This document shows, one piece after another, positions 35,441-46,995 of a stretch of DNA of 64,000 bases. This DNA is from Gigaspora rosea (lineage: Eukaryota > Glomeromycota > Glomeromycetes > Diversisporales > Gigasporaceae), in assembly GCA_003550325.1 (NCBI GenBank), contig QKWP01000262.1, positions 67,254 to 131,253 of the forward strand. Reading direction: 5' to 3'. Position 1 is the stretch's first letter. Every line of letters starts with the position of its first letter. The notes beneath the pieces were generated by a model, which worked only from the letters and a program-made list of their open reading frames with translations, had not been told where the DNA came from and did not search any database. The translations under genes were made by a program, and so were the position numbers.

Positions 35441-38439
35441 GTTTTAAATTTTTTTAATTTTGATAGGGGGTATAAATAGCAAATTTAGGGGGTATGTATA
35501 GTAGCCGCCTATAAATATAATAATATAATATAATTATAATAATATAACTTTAATAATTTTAAATTACCTCGGATTATAGAATTTTCACTAGCTTTTGCGG
35601 ATAATAATATTATAGGGATTGATCGAGTTTTTTCATTAGATCTTAACGCTTCTAATAATTCATATCCATCCATATTTGGCATCATGATATCTATTAAATT
35701 CATATTATATAGTTATTATACGTGATAAATTAAAAAAAAAAACATTATTACATATTATATTATATAAATTACTTGCCGCTAAGGATAAATCAGGTAATTT
35801 ATTAAGCTTTTTCAAGACTCTTAAAGCATCTTTGCCATGATGTACATCAAATTTTTTTAACAGATCCGTCAGATAATCACTATAAACACGGTATAAATAA
35901 TAAGAACAATTTATTAGATATCTAACATAATTGAATAAGAAAATATACACTTTAACGCATATCATTATTATCTTCAACAAATAAGATTTGCCAGTATTGG
36001 CAATATTAACATTCAAGTTTTGATTGTCTATTGACATTTGATCCTTTGTAGACACTTGATCCAGTATATTAATATTCATGTTTTGATTATTTATTAACAT
36101 TTGATCCTCTGTAGACACGATCACTAAATAAAGCTGTCGGTTAATATATAATTCCTTATCATCTCTTGATTGATTTTCAGCTCTGTTAGAAAATATTTGA
36201 TTTGTTTGGTAAGTGATCACATCCTATTGGGAACCAGCATTTAAACGTCGTTCCTTGATTTATTACAGAAGTTACAGTAATATCACCACCATGACGAGTA
36301 ATAAATTCTTTAACGAGAGCGAGACCTATTCCAGTACCTTCATGACTACGTGAGCATTGAGATTCTACACGATAAAAGCGCCGAAAAATATTTGGAAGGA
36401 CGGCTTCCGGAATACCAACTCCTGTATAAAAAAAATCCGAATGTAATATCGAATAATATTTATAAGTGGTTATAAATATTTGTTAATACTAGAGTAATAA
36501 TTAAAGAATATTATTAACCTGTATCAGAAACTTCAAGAACTATTTTTTTATTATCCTTGTAATCAAGATATAAGCGAATGGTAATGTGTCCATTCCAAGT
36601 ATGCTTTAATGCATTTGAACCTTAAATAAACAAAGTATCTTAGTACAGTAAATTTTGCATATTTTAATGAATATTATAACGGCAAAAAAAAATTTTTTTT
36701 TGTTAGAAAAATACAAAGATTATATAAAATTGTTTCATACATATCATGATCCAGATAAATCTTATCGCCTGCTGCTTTATTGAATTCTTCAGGAGATTGA
36801 ATATCTATGTTATACACCAAGACTAATTTTTTAGCAATATTTTTAAAATCTGAAGCTAGTTCTTGAGTATATTCAACTATATTAGCTTCACGATAATGAG
36901 GTTTTAATTGATCAGTTTCTATATTTGAAATCTGTATAAGAAATGGATTAACTTTAATATAATAGAAATTATAAGAATTTATTATACGATATATATTATA
37001 CGACATATCTAACTAACTTGTAATAAAGTGTTAATAAGTTTAAGCAATCGATGAGCGTTACGTCGTACAATTAGAAGATACTACATTATGAGCGCATCTC
37101 GTAGACTTATTAATTACGTCTTCAAGCGGTGAAAGCATTAAGGTTAATGGTGCTAGTATGATAAGAAAAAGGTGAATATATTTGTGCAATACATTAAAAA
37201 GAGCTATATTATGGTATTATAAACGAATACTTTTTAGTTCATGACTGATGCCTTGAAAAAAAAGAGACTTTCTGAAAATTTAAATCGGCCAATATTTTAG
37301 CCCGTTTTTTTCCTCTTCTCTTGTCTTTCCTTGTAGTAAACATGTATTCATTTGATTTACTATCAACTAAAAAATTATATTGTGTTTTTAATTATAACGA
37401 AGTTAATGAAATTTAATTATTTAACCTTCACATACTTGCAAAATTCTACCTACTTCTCATCAAGTGTACGAAGTCGATTAATTCCACAAATTAATATAGC
37501 CGACAATTCTTGATTTCCACAAAATGAATTTGCTAATAAGAGTATAGCCTGAGAACCATCTTATAAAAGAACTTTTACATGTTTCCATCCTTTATCACAA
37601 GGTCTAATGGCCAAGTTTCACTACATTTTACAAATGAATAAGTTGCAACGTGTCGTTTTAATGTTATATATTTATCATCATAACTCTTATCAACATCTTT
37701 AGATAAGTCAATTATTTTGGGGGTATCTGGAAAATAATCAGGAAATTGACATTCTTTTTTATCGTCTTCATCAAAGGTTGTAGAGACCAGATAGATTTAG
37801 AGCCAACGTTTGTTCTAGGTTCGACAAAATAAACTAACGCATAAGGAATATCTTTATTGTTACTTAATACTTCTGTCGTAATACAGCAGGCTTTTTCTAA
37901 TGACTCAATTTCTTTAATAATTATTATAAATGTATTATTATAAAAATGAAGCGCATTAACAAATAAATTTCAAAATATAACATTTTCATAAATACTAACC
38001 AGGCATTCTGCGTCCAAAATCATTAAGTATTTTTAATCTTCGAGTGTTTAAAACTTTTTGAGTAGTTTCTTGCATTATAGCAATTAAAGCACAGACTGTA
38101 CAATCTGATTTAAAAACTGGACTATATGTATAATATCAAAGTACGCCTCTTCAGTATATCCATCACGGTATAATTCATAGTAATCATCATTTCTATATAT
38201 ATGTATTAGATGTCAATTAAGAAAAATTTTTGGATATCATAAGTGAAATCTCCATTAAATGATCATTTAACATACCATTCAAATAATGGATCAATTATAT
38301 CATATATTTCAGCCCAAGTTTCTTTAGATGATTTTCCTAGTGCTATATAATATTAATACAGTAAAGATATTAAATTGACCAAATTAATCATAAATTATTT
38401 TTAAAACGGGATTTTTCTAATTCAATAACTCCTTCAGTA

Positions 38440-40110
38440 ATAATTTCAATGTCACAAAGATCAAATGAAGTTAAAGTGGAATTTTTAGAAAGAGCATCGG
38501 CTAGTACTTTGATCCCTTCACTACAAATACCATTACAACCTAATTTAAAGAAGTTAAAGAAGTGTCGTTGCTGCTAATGCTTTTACTCCTTAATGTCCCA
38601 TTTCTTTTGAATATAAATTTAGATTTTTATTTATATTTAATATCGCTTTCCCCCTTCGGAACCAAGCTGATTGGAGGAAAGCCCCAGAGAAATTAAAACT
38701 GTATTATTATAAGAGTATATGTTATTTCATTCATCTGCTTCTTCTTCGAGTTTGTTCGAGGAAAAACCAAACGAAGTTAAACCCGTATCCGAATTTAAGA
38801 TTTTTACCTGTTTCAATTGACGATTTTTTTAGTCGATTGTCATCCAGGTCAATGTAGTGTTATTACGAACAGCATCGACTAAAAAATTAACTCTGTAGAG
38901 CTTCAGAGTTTTTAAGTTTGTGTTCTGAAGAATGTCCACCAACTGTTTTGACCCATAAAGTCTGAGTCGATCATCGCTTATGTATAAAGTTGACAAAGTT
39001 TGGCAGTTACAAAGCGCGTCACCATTCCTTTTCTTCCTAGATAATTGTTGGAAACCCTAGCGTAGTTAATGTTATGGTATTGATTCTAATGGCTCTTGCC
39101 AGAGTATGAATATATTGATCACGTTCGATTTCAAAAAATATTAGGTCTTGAATGATAGAGCTTGTTCATAAGAGTGTTTTAATTAAACACCCTTTGATTG
39201 TTGGAACATTATCTGAGGAGTTGATATCGTTTCCTTCGCGCTTGATCCAATCACTGTTCTGCATTTTTTAACATTTGGCGTATATTTGAATGATGGTTTT
39301 GGAGAATTTGATAGCGTTACGTTATATTTTTGTAAACAGTTTTGACACCTTTTGGCAGTTTTTTAGTTTTACTTATTAGAATATGTACCGTTTGAAATTT
39401 CCCAAAGGATTTTCCAAAGCTATAAATGTCAGATGTCTTATCGTGTTTATATCCACGCACAATAAGACATTGAGGTTCGATATATGCCGGAATTCCATGT
39501 ATGATTGAGTTTGAAGTCATAGACGTTTCATTTGTCTGCTTTGATAGTTCGAAATCAGTAATCTTTGGTTGTCTGTGATGAATGCTAAATTATTAAAATA
39601 TAATAATTGAATTACGCATTAGTACAGTAGTAAACTTATATGTAAAATATAGATAGCACTATATTTACCAAATCTCTATGAATAATTTTATTATCATGTA
39701 AAAGTAAAGACCCGAATGATATTTCTTTAGATTGTAATTTCGCAAAATTTGCATTAGGTTTTCTGTAAAGCTCTGTTGTCAGCGTATTGTAAACCCATAT
39801 TTAATATCCGTTGCTATCTATACATTCAATTTGACAAATGTTTTTGGTTAACATAATTATCATTGTATACCTTCAAAAATTATAAATTACTTGTTTAAAT
39901 TTCGTTACGCCGTAGAAGAAACTCTTCGAAGCTAATTATATTAATTAAAGAATTTATTATTCTGTTGTAAGATGCCATTAAAGTTTAAACACAACAATTA
40001 TTACCTCATCAATAAATCTTGGATTAACTTTCATGAGCAACCGTTAATTAATTCACAATTTTTCCACTCGTATTTAAGAACTTTCCAAAATCTCCATTGC
40101 CGATCTAAGT
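38440..40110 (-). pseudogene. Protein kinase followed by leucine-rich repeats, decayed
   Basis: On the minus strand: a glycine loop GNGDFGK near 40090 (frame shared with KYEWKNCE by a shift), an exon ending LLLHDNKIIHRDL with the catalytic-loop HRD (about 39672-39730) before a GT donor, then PKITDFELSK where the DFG motif reads DFE, then GIPAYIEPQ in place of APE, and KTSDIYSFG. Downstream are Leu-rich repeats of the ribonuclease-inhibitor type (TLSTLYISDDRL, LVDAVRNNTTLTW, ISLGLSSNQLGSEGGKAI). Tyrosine-kinase-like kinases with such tails are abundant in these fungi. Stops and shifts abound. It ends where the truncated histidine kinase begins. Confidence 0.75.
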
Positions 40111-40998
40111 AGTGTCTGTAAGTAAATTTATTATAATTGCTATATTAATATGCCTTTCGGAATAGCTTTTTCTCTTGTACGTTTGCCATAATTTTTTTTT
40201 AGTACGTACGTACTAATCTTGGTCGTAAAATAAGCGACAATATGTACTATCTATGGTATAAACTGCTCTACGCATTGTGAAAACTGCTCTACTTCTCAAG
40301 CGACTGCTAACATACCGCAAATCGCTTTCTATCGTGCTGTATCCTGCTGTATTGTGTGAAAGTAAAAGGGAAACAATGTTGATCATTTTTTATATACTGT
40401 ATCTGATGTACACGTGATCATACCCCTGCAGTCTGCTTCCATGAAAGATCGTTGCAAATGCACCAATCAGATGATCTACACTAATTAAAACAATTGAAAT
40501 TTTAATTTTTTAAAAAAAATCTAGAGGACAATTTTATGGGTACGTGCATAATGAAAGTACAAATATCGATACATCTTGTTAGAGTTTAATAAATTTATTT
40601 AAAAAAAATTTAAAAAGAAAGTAAGTGTCGTCGTATTTCAGCCGCCAGGCACCCCCAGGCGTCCTACCCCGGCGAGGATTTAGGAATGCGTGAACGACCG
40701 AACTCGTACCAAAGGCCACCAAATGGTAAACCCCAGCACAGCCCGTTAATCTATACTAGGACACTTACGCAAAATTTTTTTTATTAGCTCCCTAAAACCA
40801 TTATTTGTGTGTCACTACCACCATTATACAAACCAAAGAAGGAAATTTTATATGTAGATCCAAGATCAGTGCAATGCACTTGATCTTGATTTAATAGCGA
40901 TGCTTTGTTGGTGAAATTTTTTGGTTGGTAGAATTACTAGCCCTATATACGTGCTACGCTAGTCAACTATGCAATTCAAACTATATGCTAAAAATTCA
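40111..40998. other. Intergenic DNA with a GC-rich island
   Basis: No gene seen. A short palindrome AGTACGTACGTACT lies at 40201-40214. Bases 40640-40760 are far richer in G+C than the surroundings and show no ORF; see the findings. Confidence 0.5.
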
Positions 40999-41003
40999 TT
41001 TAA

Positions 41004-41456
41004 TGATCAGGATAGAGATCGGGATAGTGACTGGATTATTTTCATGTTTTAATAGTAAAATATGGCTTTTATGTTAGAGCTAATCGCTTTACTTCAACTA
41101 TTTTAGGATCAATCAATACTTATTAATCATTTTTATAACTAAGTTACATATTTTTTTTTAACGTTAATATTTAAATTTCAATTGGTTCTATACAAAAATT
41201 CTGTTTATATTGTTATATTGTGAACTATACAAAGAGAGATAGATATTCTCGTTGTAAATAAAAAAAAAATTAATACAAACCGCAAAATTTTTTAAAATGA
41301 CCTTGTTATAAACTTGCTTAAGAATCGATTTATGCTATAATTCTCGAAAAAAAGTAAAGCGATTCACTCTGGACATTAAAACCATAAAAGTCATTCTTTA
41401 CTATAGATCAAAATATGTAAAAACGTGATAAATAATCCCTATCACTATCCTGATCA
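41004..41456. mobile_element. 453-bp TTAA-flanked MITE
   Basis: TTAA at 41000-41003 and 41457-41460. The ends are TGATCAGGATAGAGATCGGG and, reverse-complemented, TGATCAGGATAGTGATAGGG. The inverted arms extend about 100 bp each, as far as AATCGCTTTACTT. TTAA targets are typical of piggyBac-type elements. No ORF. Confidence 0.8.
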
Positions 41457-41947
41457 TTAAAATTACTCAATAATGTATTTTTACGTACGTTCGTACGTAT
41501 TTACTGCATATAATTTTGATTTGCATAGTCAACTGTGATAAATCGTTACTAAAAATTTTAATACCACGTGATTAAATGAGATGAGTAGTTTATTTGAGTA
41601 CTTCGATCGATAAGTACAAAATCAAATTGAATTTAAAATGAAAAAATGATAATTGTACTTACTAATTAAATGAATAATTTAATACGCCAATTGGCAATTG
41701 ATAGTTATACATAGTATAAATTGTTAGTCGTAATAATGATAGTAGACAAACTGGCGGAATTACAATCACCGTTTAGTAATATAAGTTTCAATTGTAAACC
41801 TATTGAGCTTGCAAAAATTTTGTAATTTTGCAGATTATAAAAAAGAGAGAGTATTAAATTATTTTGGTATTCCCAAACATCACACTCTATAAAACTCATG
41901 TTCAAAGATTTACTATAAAAAATTCACTATAGTATATTGGGTTGATT

Positions 41948-42030
41948 GGTTCACATCAAAAATATTATTACTATAATATTGTTAAACTTCAATAGTTTAT
42001 ATTGACATTATTATGATTCCTATGTGAACC
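41948..42030. repeat. 83-bp hairpin with GGTTCACAT ends
   Basis: GGTTCACAT at 41948-41956 mirrors ATGTGAACC at 42022-42030, with an AT-rich imperfect stem between. It may be a very small MITE; flanks GATT/TAGTGATT give no firm TSD. Confidence 0.4.
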
Positions 42031-42124
42031 TAGTGATTATTGAAATTGTGTTACCCTCGATACAGTCACATAATAATTTGATTGGTCAGAAAATATAATC
42101 AAGGTCCGGTGAGGGTGGCAATCA

Positions 42125-43020
42125 AATCGCTAACAATCACTTCACAGACATCAACCTACACCGACAATCATTTTACCGACAAGCTTTTTTTACCAACACA
42201 AAATTCGCCGACACTTGATTTACTGACAAGTTCCTTTTCACCAGCAAGTTGATTTTACCGACACACACTTCACCGACAGTTACATTTACTGACAAAGTCA
42301 ACTTACCAACAAGCTCATTTTACGAAAATAGAATATACCGACAAGCTTATTCTACCGACAATACAATTCGTCGACAATATGATTTGCTAACATACAATTG
42401 CTGACAATACAACTCATTGACATATGAGACCACAGCAATGTAATAAACTACTAAGAATAATTACGTCTTATGCAATTTATTAATAATGACAATAAAAATT
42501 GCACATTTTATTCATGATGATAATAATAATTATTGTTACAGCTGATGCTAAAGATGACCTATTTTGATATAAAATTTTAAGATTTTCTTTGGATATTTTT
42601 TTCGTCTTTGCTTATAGGGTTAGGGTAGGATTTGGGTATAGATTTCATATTTATAGAGTATATGTGGATTTTAGCAGGGCTTATAGTTTCAAATTGAGAC
42701 CCTATAACTTCAGCATCAACCGTGATACTTAAGGCATCTGGCGAATTGCTTGTCGGCGAATTGTTTGTCGATGAATTGTATTGTCAGTAGAATAATCTTG
42801 TTGGTAAATTCTATTTTCAGAAAAATGAACTTGTCGGTAAGTTGATTTTGTCAGTAACATTAACTGTCGGTGAAGTGTGTATCGATAAAATCAACGTGTC
42901 AGTGAAAACATGCTTGTCGGCAAATAGAGTGTCGGTGAGTTATTTGTCGGTAAAAGAAGCTTGTCGGTAAAATGATTGTCAGTGTAGTGTTATGTCTGTA
43001 AAGTGATTGTCAGTGAAATA
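42125..43020. mobile_element. Foldback-like element built of CCGACA motif arrays
   Basis: The left arm (42125-42420) carries about fifteen copies of a short motif, ACCGACAA or a one-base variant, spaced 15-25 bp apart. The right arm (42730-43020) carries TTGTCGGT in mirror order. Spacers match too (CAAGCTT, GTTGATTTT, ACACACTTCACC, AATAGAAT), so the arms are one roughly 290-bp inverted repeat. The 300-bp centre has no ORF and one TTAGGGTAGGATT stretch. TSD not identified. Confidence 0.75.
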
Positions 43021-43329
43021 ATACGAATCCGTCAGGTGATACCTAATAGTATCTTGATAATTGTAATGCATAAACCCGCTTTAACCCAATATAAAAACTT
43101 TGTTACTAACCCAAAATTAATCATAAAGATCCTACTGTTTGAATTAGCGAAGCAAGTGTAATAAGGCTAAGTTTTGTATAGTGTTTTTGTTTTTTGTTTG
43201 AAGTTTTTATTTTCTAGATCAGTGGATTTTTTTTCTAATCATAACTATTTGATTCAACCGTATTGTGAAGTTCTTATCTTGAGCAATATACATTTTTTCC
43301 TTACTACTTAATATTATAGTTTGTTAATA

Positions 43330-43874
43330 CAATTAGACCTCTCTAAATGCATTCCCCCTTTGTGCATAACCTCCTTAAATGCATATCAGTTTTTTGGCCC
43401 AAATATATCAAACCTCTATAAATGCATTTTTTCTTATTGTTCTCTTAAGAGTAGGTGAACGTAGATCATTTATAATATGATTTTAGTAGTACAATGAGAT
43501 TTATATAGAAAATCAAAATGTGCTACAAATAAAACTTTTTACGATTGTTATTAATTTAGCCAAAAATTTTATAATACGTAGTACAAAATACTCTTTTTAT
43601 AATAGTAAAATTTTAATAAATATAGTATTTGAAAAAATTATACTGTTATATGTTGTAAAGTTTTCCTAAGTGGGCTCAAATTTTCCTTAGTTACACAAAA
43701 ATGATTAATTCGGATTGGTTGAATCTATGTTGTTTACTATCGTAATTGGTTGATCACCTGATTTTATATGATTACAACGTAATCACTATTAAAAATGATC
43801 TACATTCACCCTACCCTTAATGCATACCTCCAAAAGTTTGGTTCCAACGATATACATTTAGAGAGGTCTAACTA
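43330..43874. mobile_element. pogo-like MITE, interrupted by a TTAA element
   Basis: The ends are CAATTAGACCTCTCTAAATG and, reverse-complemented, TAGTTAGACCTCTCTAAATG, flanked by TA (43328-43329, 43875-43876). With the insert removed it aligns along its length with the 175-bp MITE at 55062-55236 (TGCATTCCCYC, TTTTGGCCCAAATATAT, CAAAAGTTTGGT). Confidence 0.8.
43449..43816. mobile_element. 368-bp TTAA-flanked MITE nested in the pogo-like MITE
   Basis: TTAA at 43445-43448 and 43817-43820. The ends are GAGTAGGTGAACGTAGATCA and, reverse-complemented, GGGTAGGGTGAATGTAGATC. The uninterrupted relative at 55062 confirms the empty site. No ORF. Confidence 0.82.
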
Positions 43875-44260
43875 TATTTGTATTTGAGCAAAGTACAGAA
43901 TAAACTACAATAGCATTATTAACGGATTTTTTTATTTAAATTTTAGTAATTGATATCCATTACTATATTTTTTTAATTAAGCAATATGTTAAAGAATGAA
44001 TAATATACTGCCATTATTATTATTAGTGTAAATAAATACTCTGCAGTAGAATCGTGTAAATACAATATATGAGAGATATAATAAAGTGAATTATTATTGA
44101 AAGGTAAAGCTCTAATGTGATTCAAGTTTTTGAGATTTAATTATTTATTTTATTTTATTTTCTTATTTTTATTTATTTATTTATTAAGGAAGTTATAATA
44201 TTGAGTCTGTTTATTGTTTGTTAATTTGTAGTTTTTTTTATATAACATAATTAAAAATAT

Positions 44261-44340
44261 GGGTGTTATTTTATGGCAACCCCATGATCGACCAATAAAA
44301 ATCGAGCACGTGATCACATGCTCGATTTTTATTGGTCGAT
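44261..44340. repeat. Perfect 20-bp-stem hairpin of the GATCGACCAAT family
   Basis: CGACCAATAAAAATCGAGCA (44289-44308) and its exact complement (44319-44338) flank a 10-base loop. It is preceded by GGGTGTTATTTTATGGCAAC, which also starts the element at 57156 (GGGCGTTATTTTATGGCGAC). Probably a minimal member of that element family. Confidence 0.7.
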
Positions 44341-45469
44341 TATATCACTACCGTAATACAAGGGCGTAAAAGAAGAAAAAAACGAAAATATGCAAAAAAC
44401 TAGTGTTTAAATCGACTCGGTGCACTAATTAAAAATGATGGAAATGAAATTTTACATACTTAATAAGATATTTTTATTATTTTTATCTCATGCGCTTAGT
44501 TTATTTACAAAATCAGATTTGTATTATTCGCGCAATATCACAGGATCGTTTGTATTTGCCAAAGTATCAGTATATTGATCCCGTTTTTTTTTTATTTTAC
44601 TGTAATATTGGTCGGTGATACTGTTTTTTTTTTTATATTTACTGTAATATCGGTTGGTACTTTAACTGATACTGTTTTTTTACTTAGTTATCTTTTATAT
44701 TGGTGGCTGGGTTTAGCAAATTAATGTAAGTTTTTTTTTATTAATAAAATTCAGGCATTCTTAAAACAATATTTTGAACTCCCAAAGGAAACGCTCGGTG
44801 GCATAATACATTTAAAATTAATTAAAAATCAAAAAAAATATAACGACATATTTATTTCAGAATTCAGAATCAACCTATTTATTTTTATATGTACTGGTAA
44901 GGGTATAGACATTTATCAGGTGATTTGAGGTTAATAAGAGGCCTACACCCTCCCCCACCTGATATAATATAACTAAAATCTGATTGGCTAATTTATCAAC
45001 TATAAAATTGCAAAAAATCAAGTGCCAATAATTTTTCGTGGTAATAAATTGTTAATTGTTTTTATTAAAAACCTTAATTTCACAACTAATTAATTGCCAT
45101 TTAGATTAATTTGAACATCTATATGGTTTATAAATAAATAATAAGAAAAAATAAAGGTCAGGTATATCCGAAACAATTCGTATACAGAATTAAATCCTAA
45201 AACAATACAAATAGAATTGCCAACTATTTTTAAGTATATTCGGATTACATTCAAAACCCAACAATTCTAAATCTAACTAAATACTATAAATATGCATATA
45301 AAAGATTCTCTTCGGTAGTAGACCCACCATGAGTTAGACTCGGGCACAAACCACGGGATCTTTGTTAATAATAAGTGGTTTTAGCAAATAGTTAAACTGC
45401 CTATTATAAATACAACGGGTATGTTTTTCTTCTCACAGTAAACCTTTTCTGGTTGCTTATTATACCCAG

Positions 45470-45660
45470 ATCTAACAAGCAGAGCAAATTTCGCAACTTA
45501 ATTCTCAACTAAATAAGTTCAAATTTCGGTCTACTCTAGAAAAATATCGTAATTTAAAGAGAAATTGGAAGGACAGCCAGTCTGAATTATCAGCAATTAC
45601 AAACCGATTAGAGGAAGTAAAGATTGCTTTTGGTCGGATCAGTTGGCCTTGGTTGATGGT
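45470..45660 (+). pseudogene. Exon-like coiled-coil segment
   Basis: An open frame of about 60 codons reads LNSQLNKFKFRSTLEKYRNL and continues with SELSAITNRLEEVKIAFG. The heptad-like Leu/Ile spacing and alternating charge suggest a coiled coil. An AG (45475-45476 region) precedes it and GTATAC follows near 45659, so it could be an upstream exon of the transposase in the same element. No ATG in frame. Confidence 0.35.
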
Positions 45661-45756
45661 ATACACACATTTGTGGTAAAAGTGAACCATTGCGCATTTA
45701 TATGCATATATTCGTGTGCATGCATTTAAATACATTCATGCCATACTGGGACTTCT

Positions 45757-46230
45757 GATATACTAATTAATCAAAACTATGTAAGTAAAATCCAGTAACA
45801 CAGATTTGTGCATAAATCGGCAAAATCGTTAAATTCACTAGCGACGATTATTATCTGAAAATTGATTCATCTCATGTACCAACTATTTTTAATGATTAGT
45901 TTAATATATTAGAAAAGGTTTTGTTTAAGGTTTTTAATTAAATATGTTTAAAGAATAAATTAGTAAAAATTTCCTGTAATATATATTCAGCCTAAAAATT
46001 TATTTTGCAAAAGAAATTTTAGACTATACCTTTTTTTGCAACATATTAATCTAATCGTTTGTGTATAAATTGTAAAGAAAAAAATAGATAGTACGCGAGA
46101 TGAATCAATTTTTGGATAATAATAGTCTTCGCTAGTGAATTTAACTATTTTGCTGGTCTATGCAGAAATCTGTGCTACTGGATTTACTACAATACTTTAT
46201 TACATAGTTTTGATTAATTAATACACTAGA
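45757..46230. mobile_element. TIR element nested in the 4.93-kb transposon
   Basis: The left arm CTAATTAATCAAAACTATGT...CAGTAACACAGATTTGTGC, then AAATTCACTAGCGA, then ATTGATTCATCTC, is mirrored at 46090-46230. The arms are at least 100 bp. No ORF. It lies between the coiled-coil exon and the transposase. TSD not clear. Confidence 0.65.
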
Positions 46231-46995
46231 AGCAACCAATGCTACACTTATATATTTCATTCATAGTATTTAAGTATGAAGTTATTCAATCCGCATTTAA
46301 TTCCAGATCTAAAGCAGAAATAAAAATATTAGTCATTTATAATAGGAAAAAACTAAACATTATAACACTATACTTAAATCAATATCCAATATATAAGCAA
46401 GCTTAATGATAATAGTCTTGCACGGAATAGTCCACTATCAAGAAAATCAAATAAAATTAGTCTCGAATATGATTAAAACAATCTAATCATTCTTTGCTAT
46501 TATTTATAATAACTTACTTAAATTAGAAATAACTAACCAATTCTGGATCTTTTAGTTTTGGCATGAGATTTTTTGGACTAAAATGTAACTAAAAGCAGGA
46601 TTCTGCAAATGTCGCTATGGTAATATTGAAAACCAGTGCTGAGACAGGAACGGGCACTATATTACCATATCTAAACTTGCATAAAAAAAAATAGTTAGCC
46701 AAAGCCATGGATAATAAGAACAAAAAAAACTATACCATGGCTTGGGCGAAATAAAGCAATGCAAAAAAAAAAGCAATTTATACTTAAAGAGAATGGTAAG
46801 TAAGAGCTTCATAATTGTGTTAAAAAAAACGTGACTCATTAATAAAAAATAATAAAAATAAAATAAAAATGCTTGCCATAGCATGATTAAAATCTCCACT
46901 TGTTATCTTAGATTTCCAACTTGTAGAGACCTTTTTATTTGTTAAGTGCTAAATTAATTACAAGCACTGTTAAAAATTGAATAAAAAATATCAAA
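46231..46995. other. AT-rich interior of the transposon
   Basis: No coding region or repeat recognised between the nested TIR element and the transposase start. Confidence 0.5.

Larger units (their letters stand above)
26649..35509. mobile_element. TA-flanked TIR element, split by a gypsy retrotransposon
   Basis: The right terminus, reverse-complemented, begins GGCGGCTACTATACATACCC. The left terminus begins GGCAGCTACTATACATAC at 26649, is cut at 26666 by the gypsy LTR, and resumes at 33637 with ATACCCTAAATTTGCTATTC, matching the right TIR in order. TA flanks are at 26647-26648 and 35510-35511. The original element was about 1.9 kb and is mostly palindromic repeats (33690-35440). No transposase. 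Tc1/mariner-like by target. Confidence 0.85.
26503..35567 (-). other. 9,065-bp intron inside receiver domain 1
   Basis: The donor at 35567 follows ATA ATC CGA G and reads GTAATT. The acceptor TTTTATAG ends at 26503 and is followed by GT TTG AAT AAA AGA. Joining them gives a phase-1 junction and the run SIIRG-LNKRANDYLTKPF, which is continuous receiver-domain sequence. The intron holds an AT microsatellite, a 1.9-kb TIR element and, inside that, a 7-kb gypsy retrotransposon. Without the two elements it would be about 200 bp, in line with the other introns of the gene. Confidence 0.88.
24330..38345 (-). pseudogene. Hybrid histidine kinase (5'-truncated, decayed), two kinase/receiver modules
   Basis: Read on the minus strand: a PAS-like sensor end (about 38150-38340, ETWAEIYDIIDPLFEW); a long sensor linker (37430-38150); a HisKA with FQGISHEL and its His (about 37245), then PLTLMLSPLEDVIN; a HATPase (36230-37006, then EVSDTGVGIP and HEGTGIGLALVKEF); receiver 1 with VEDNNDMR, DIMMPNMDGYELL and YLTKPF, so acidic pocket, Asp and Lys are all kept; a GAF-like segment (25830-26400); a second HisKA (SQILANASH, with His); GTGLGLSICKSLVEIN of a second HATPase; and a degenerate second receiver (24510-24760). 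Many short introns fit GT...AG. The N-terminal part of the usual protein is missing. Frameshifts lie near 38135, 37790, 37560 and 37070, and stops at 25717-25719, 24838-24840 and 24805-24807. Family role: phosphorelay signalling. Confidence 0.85.

Noticed and set aside
42125..43020. CRISPR-like array
   Set aside because: Short repeats are mirrored in a second arm and spacers are conserved between arms; this is an inverted-repeat element in a eukaryotic context.
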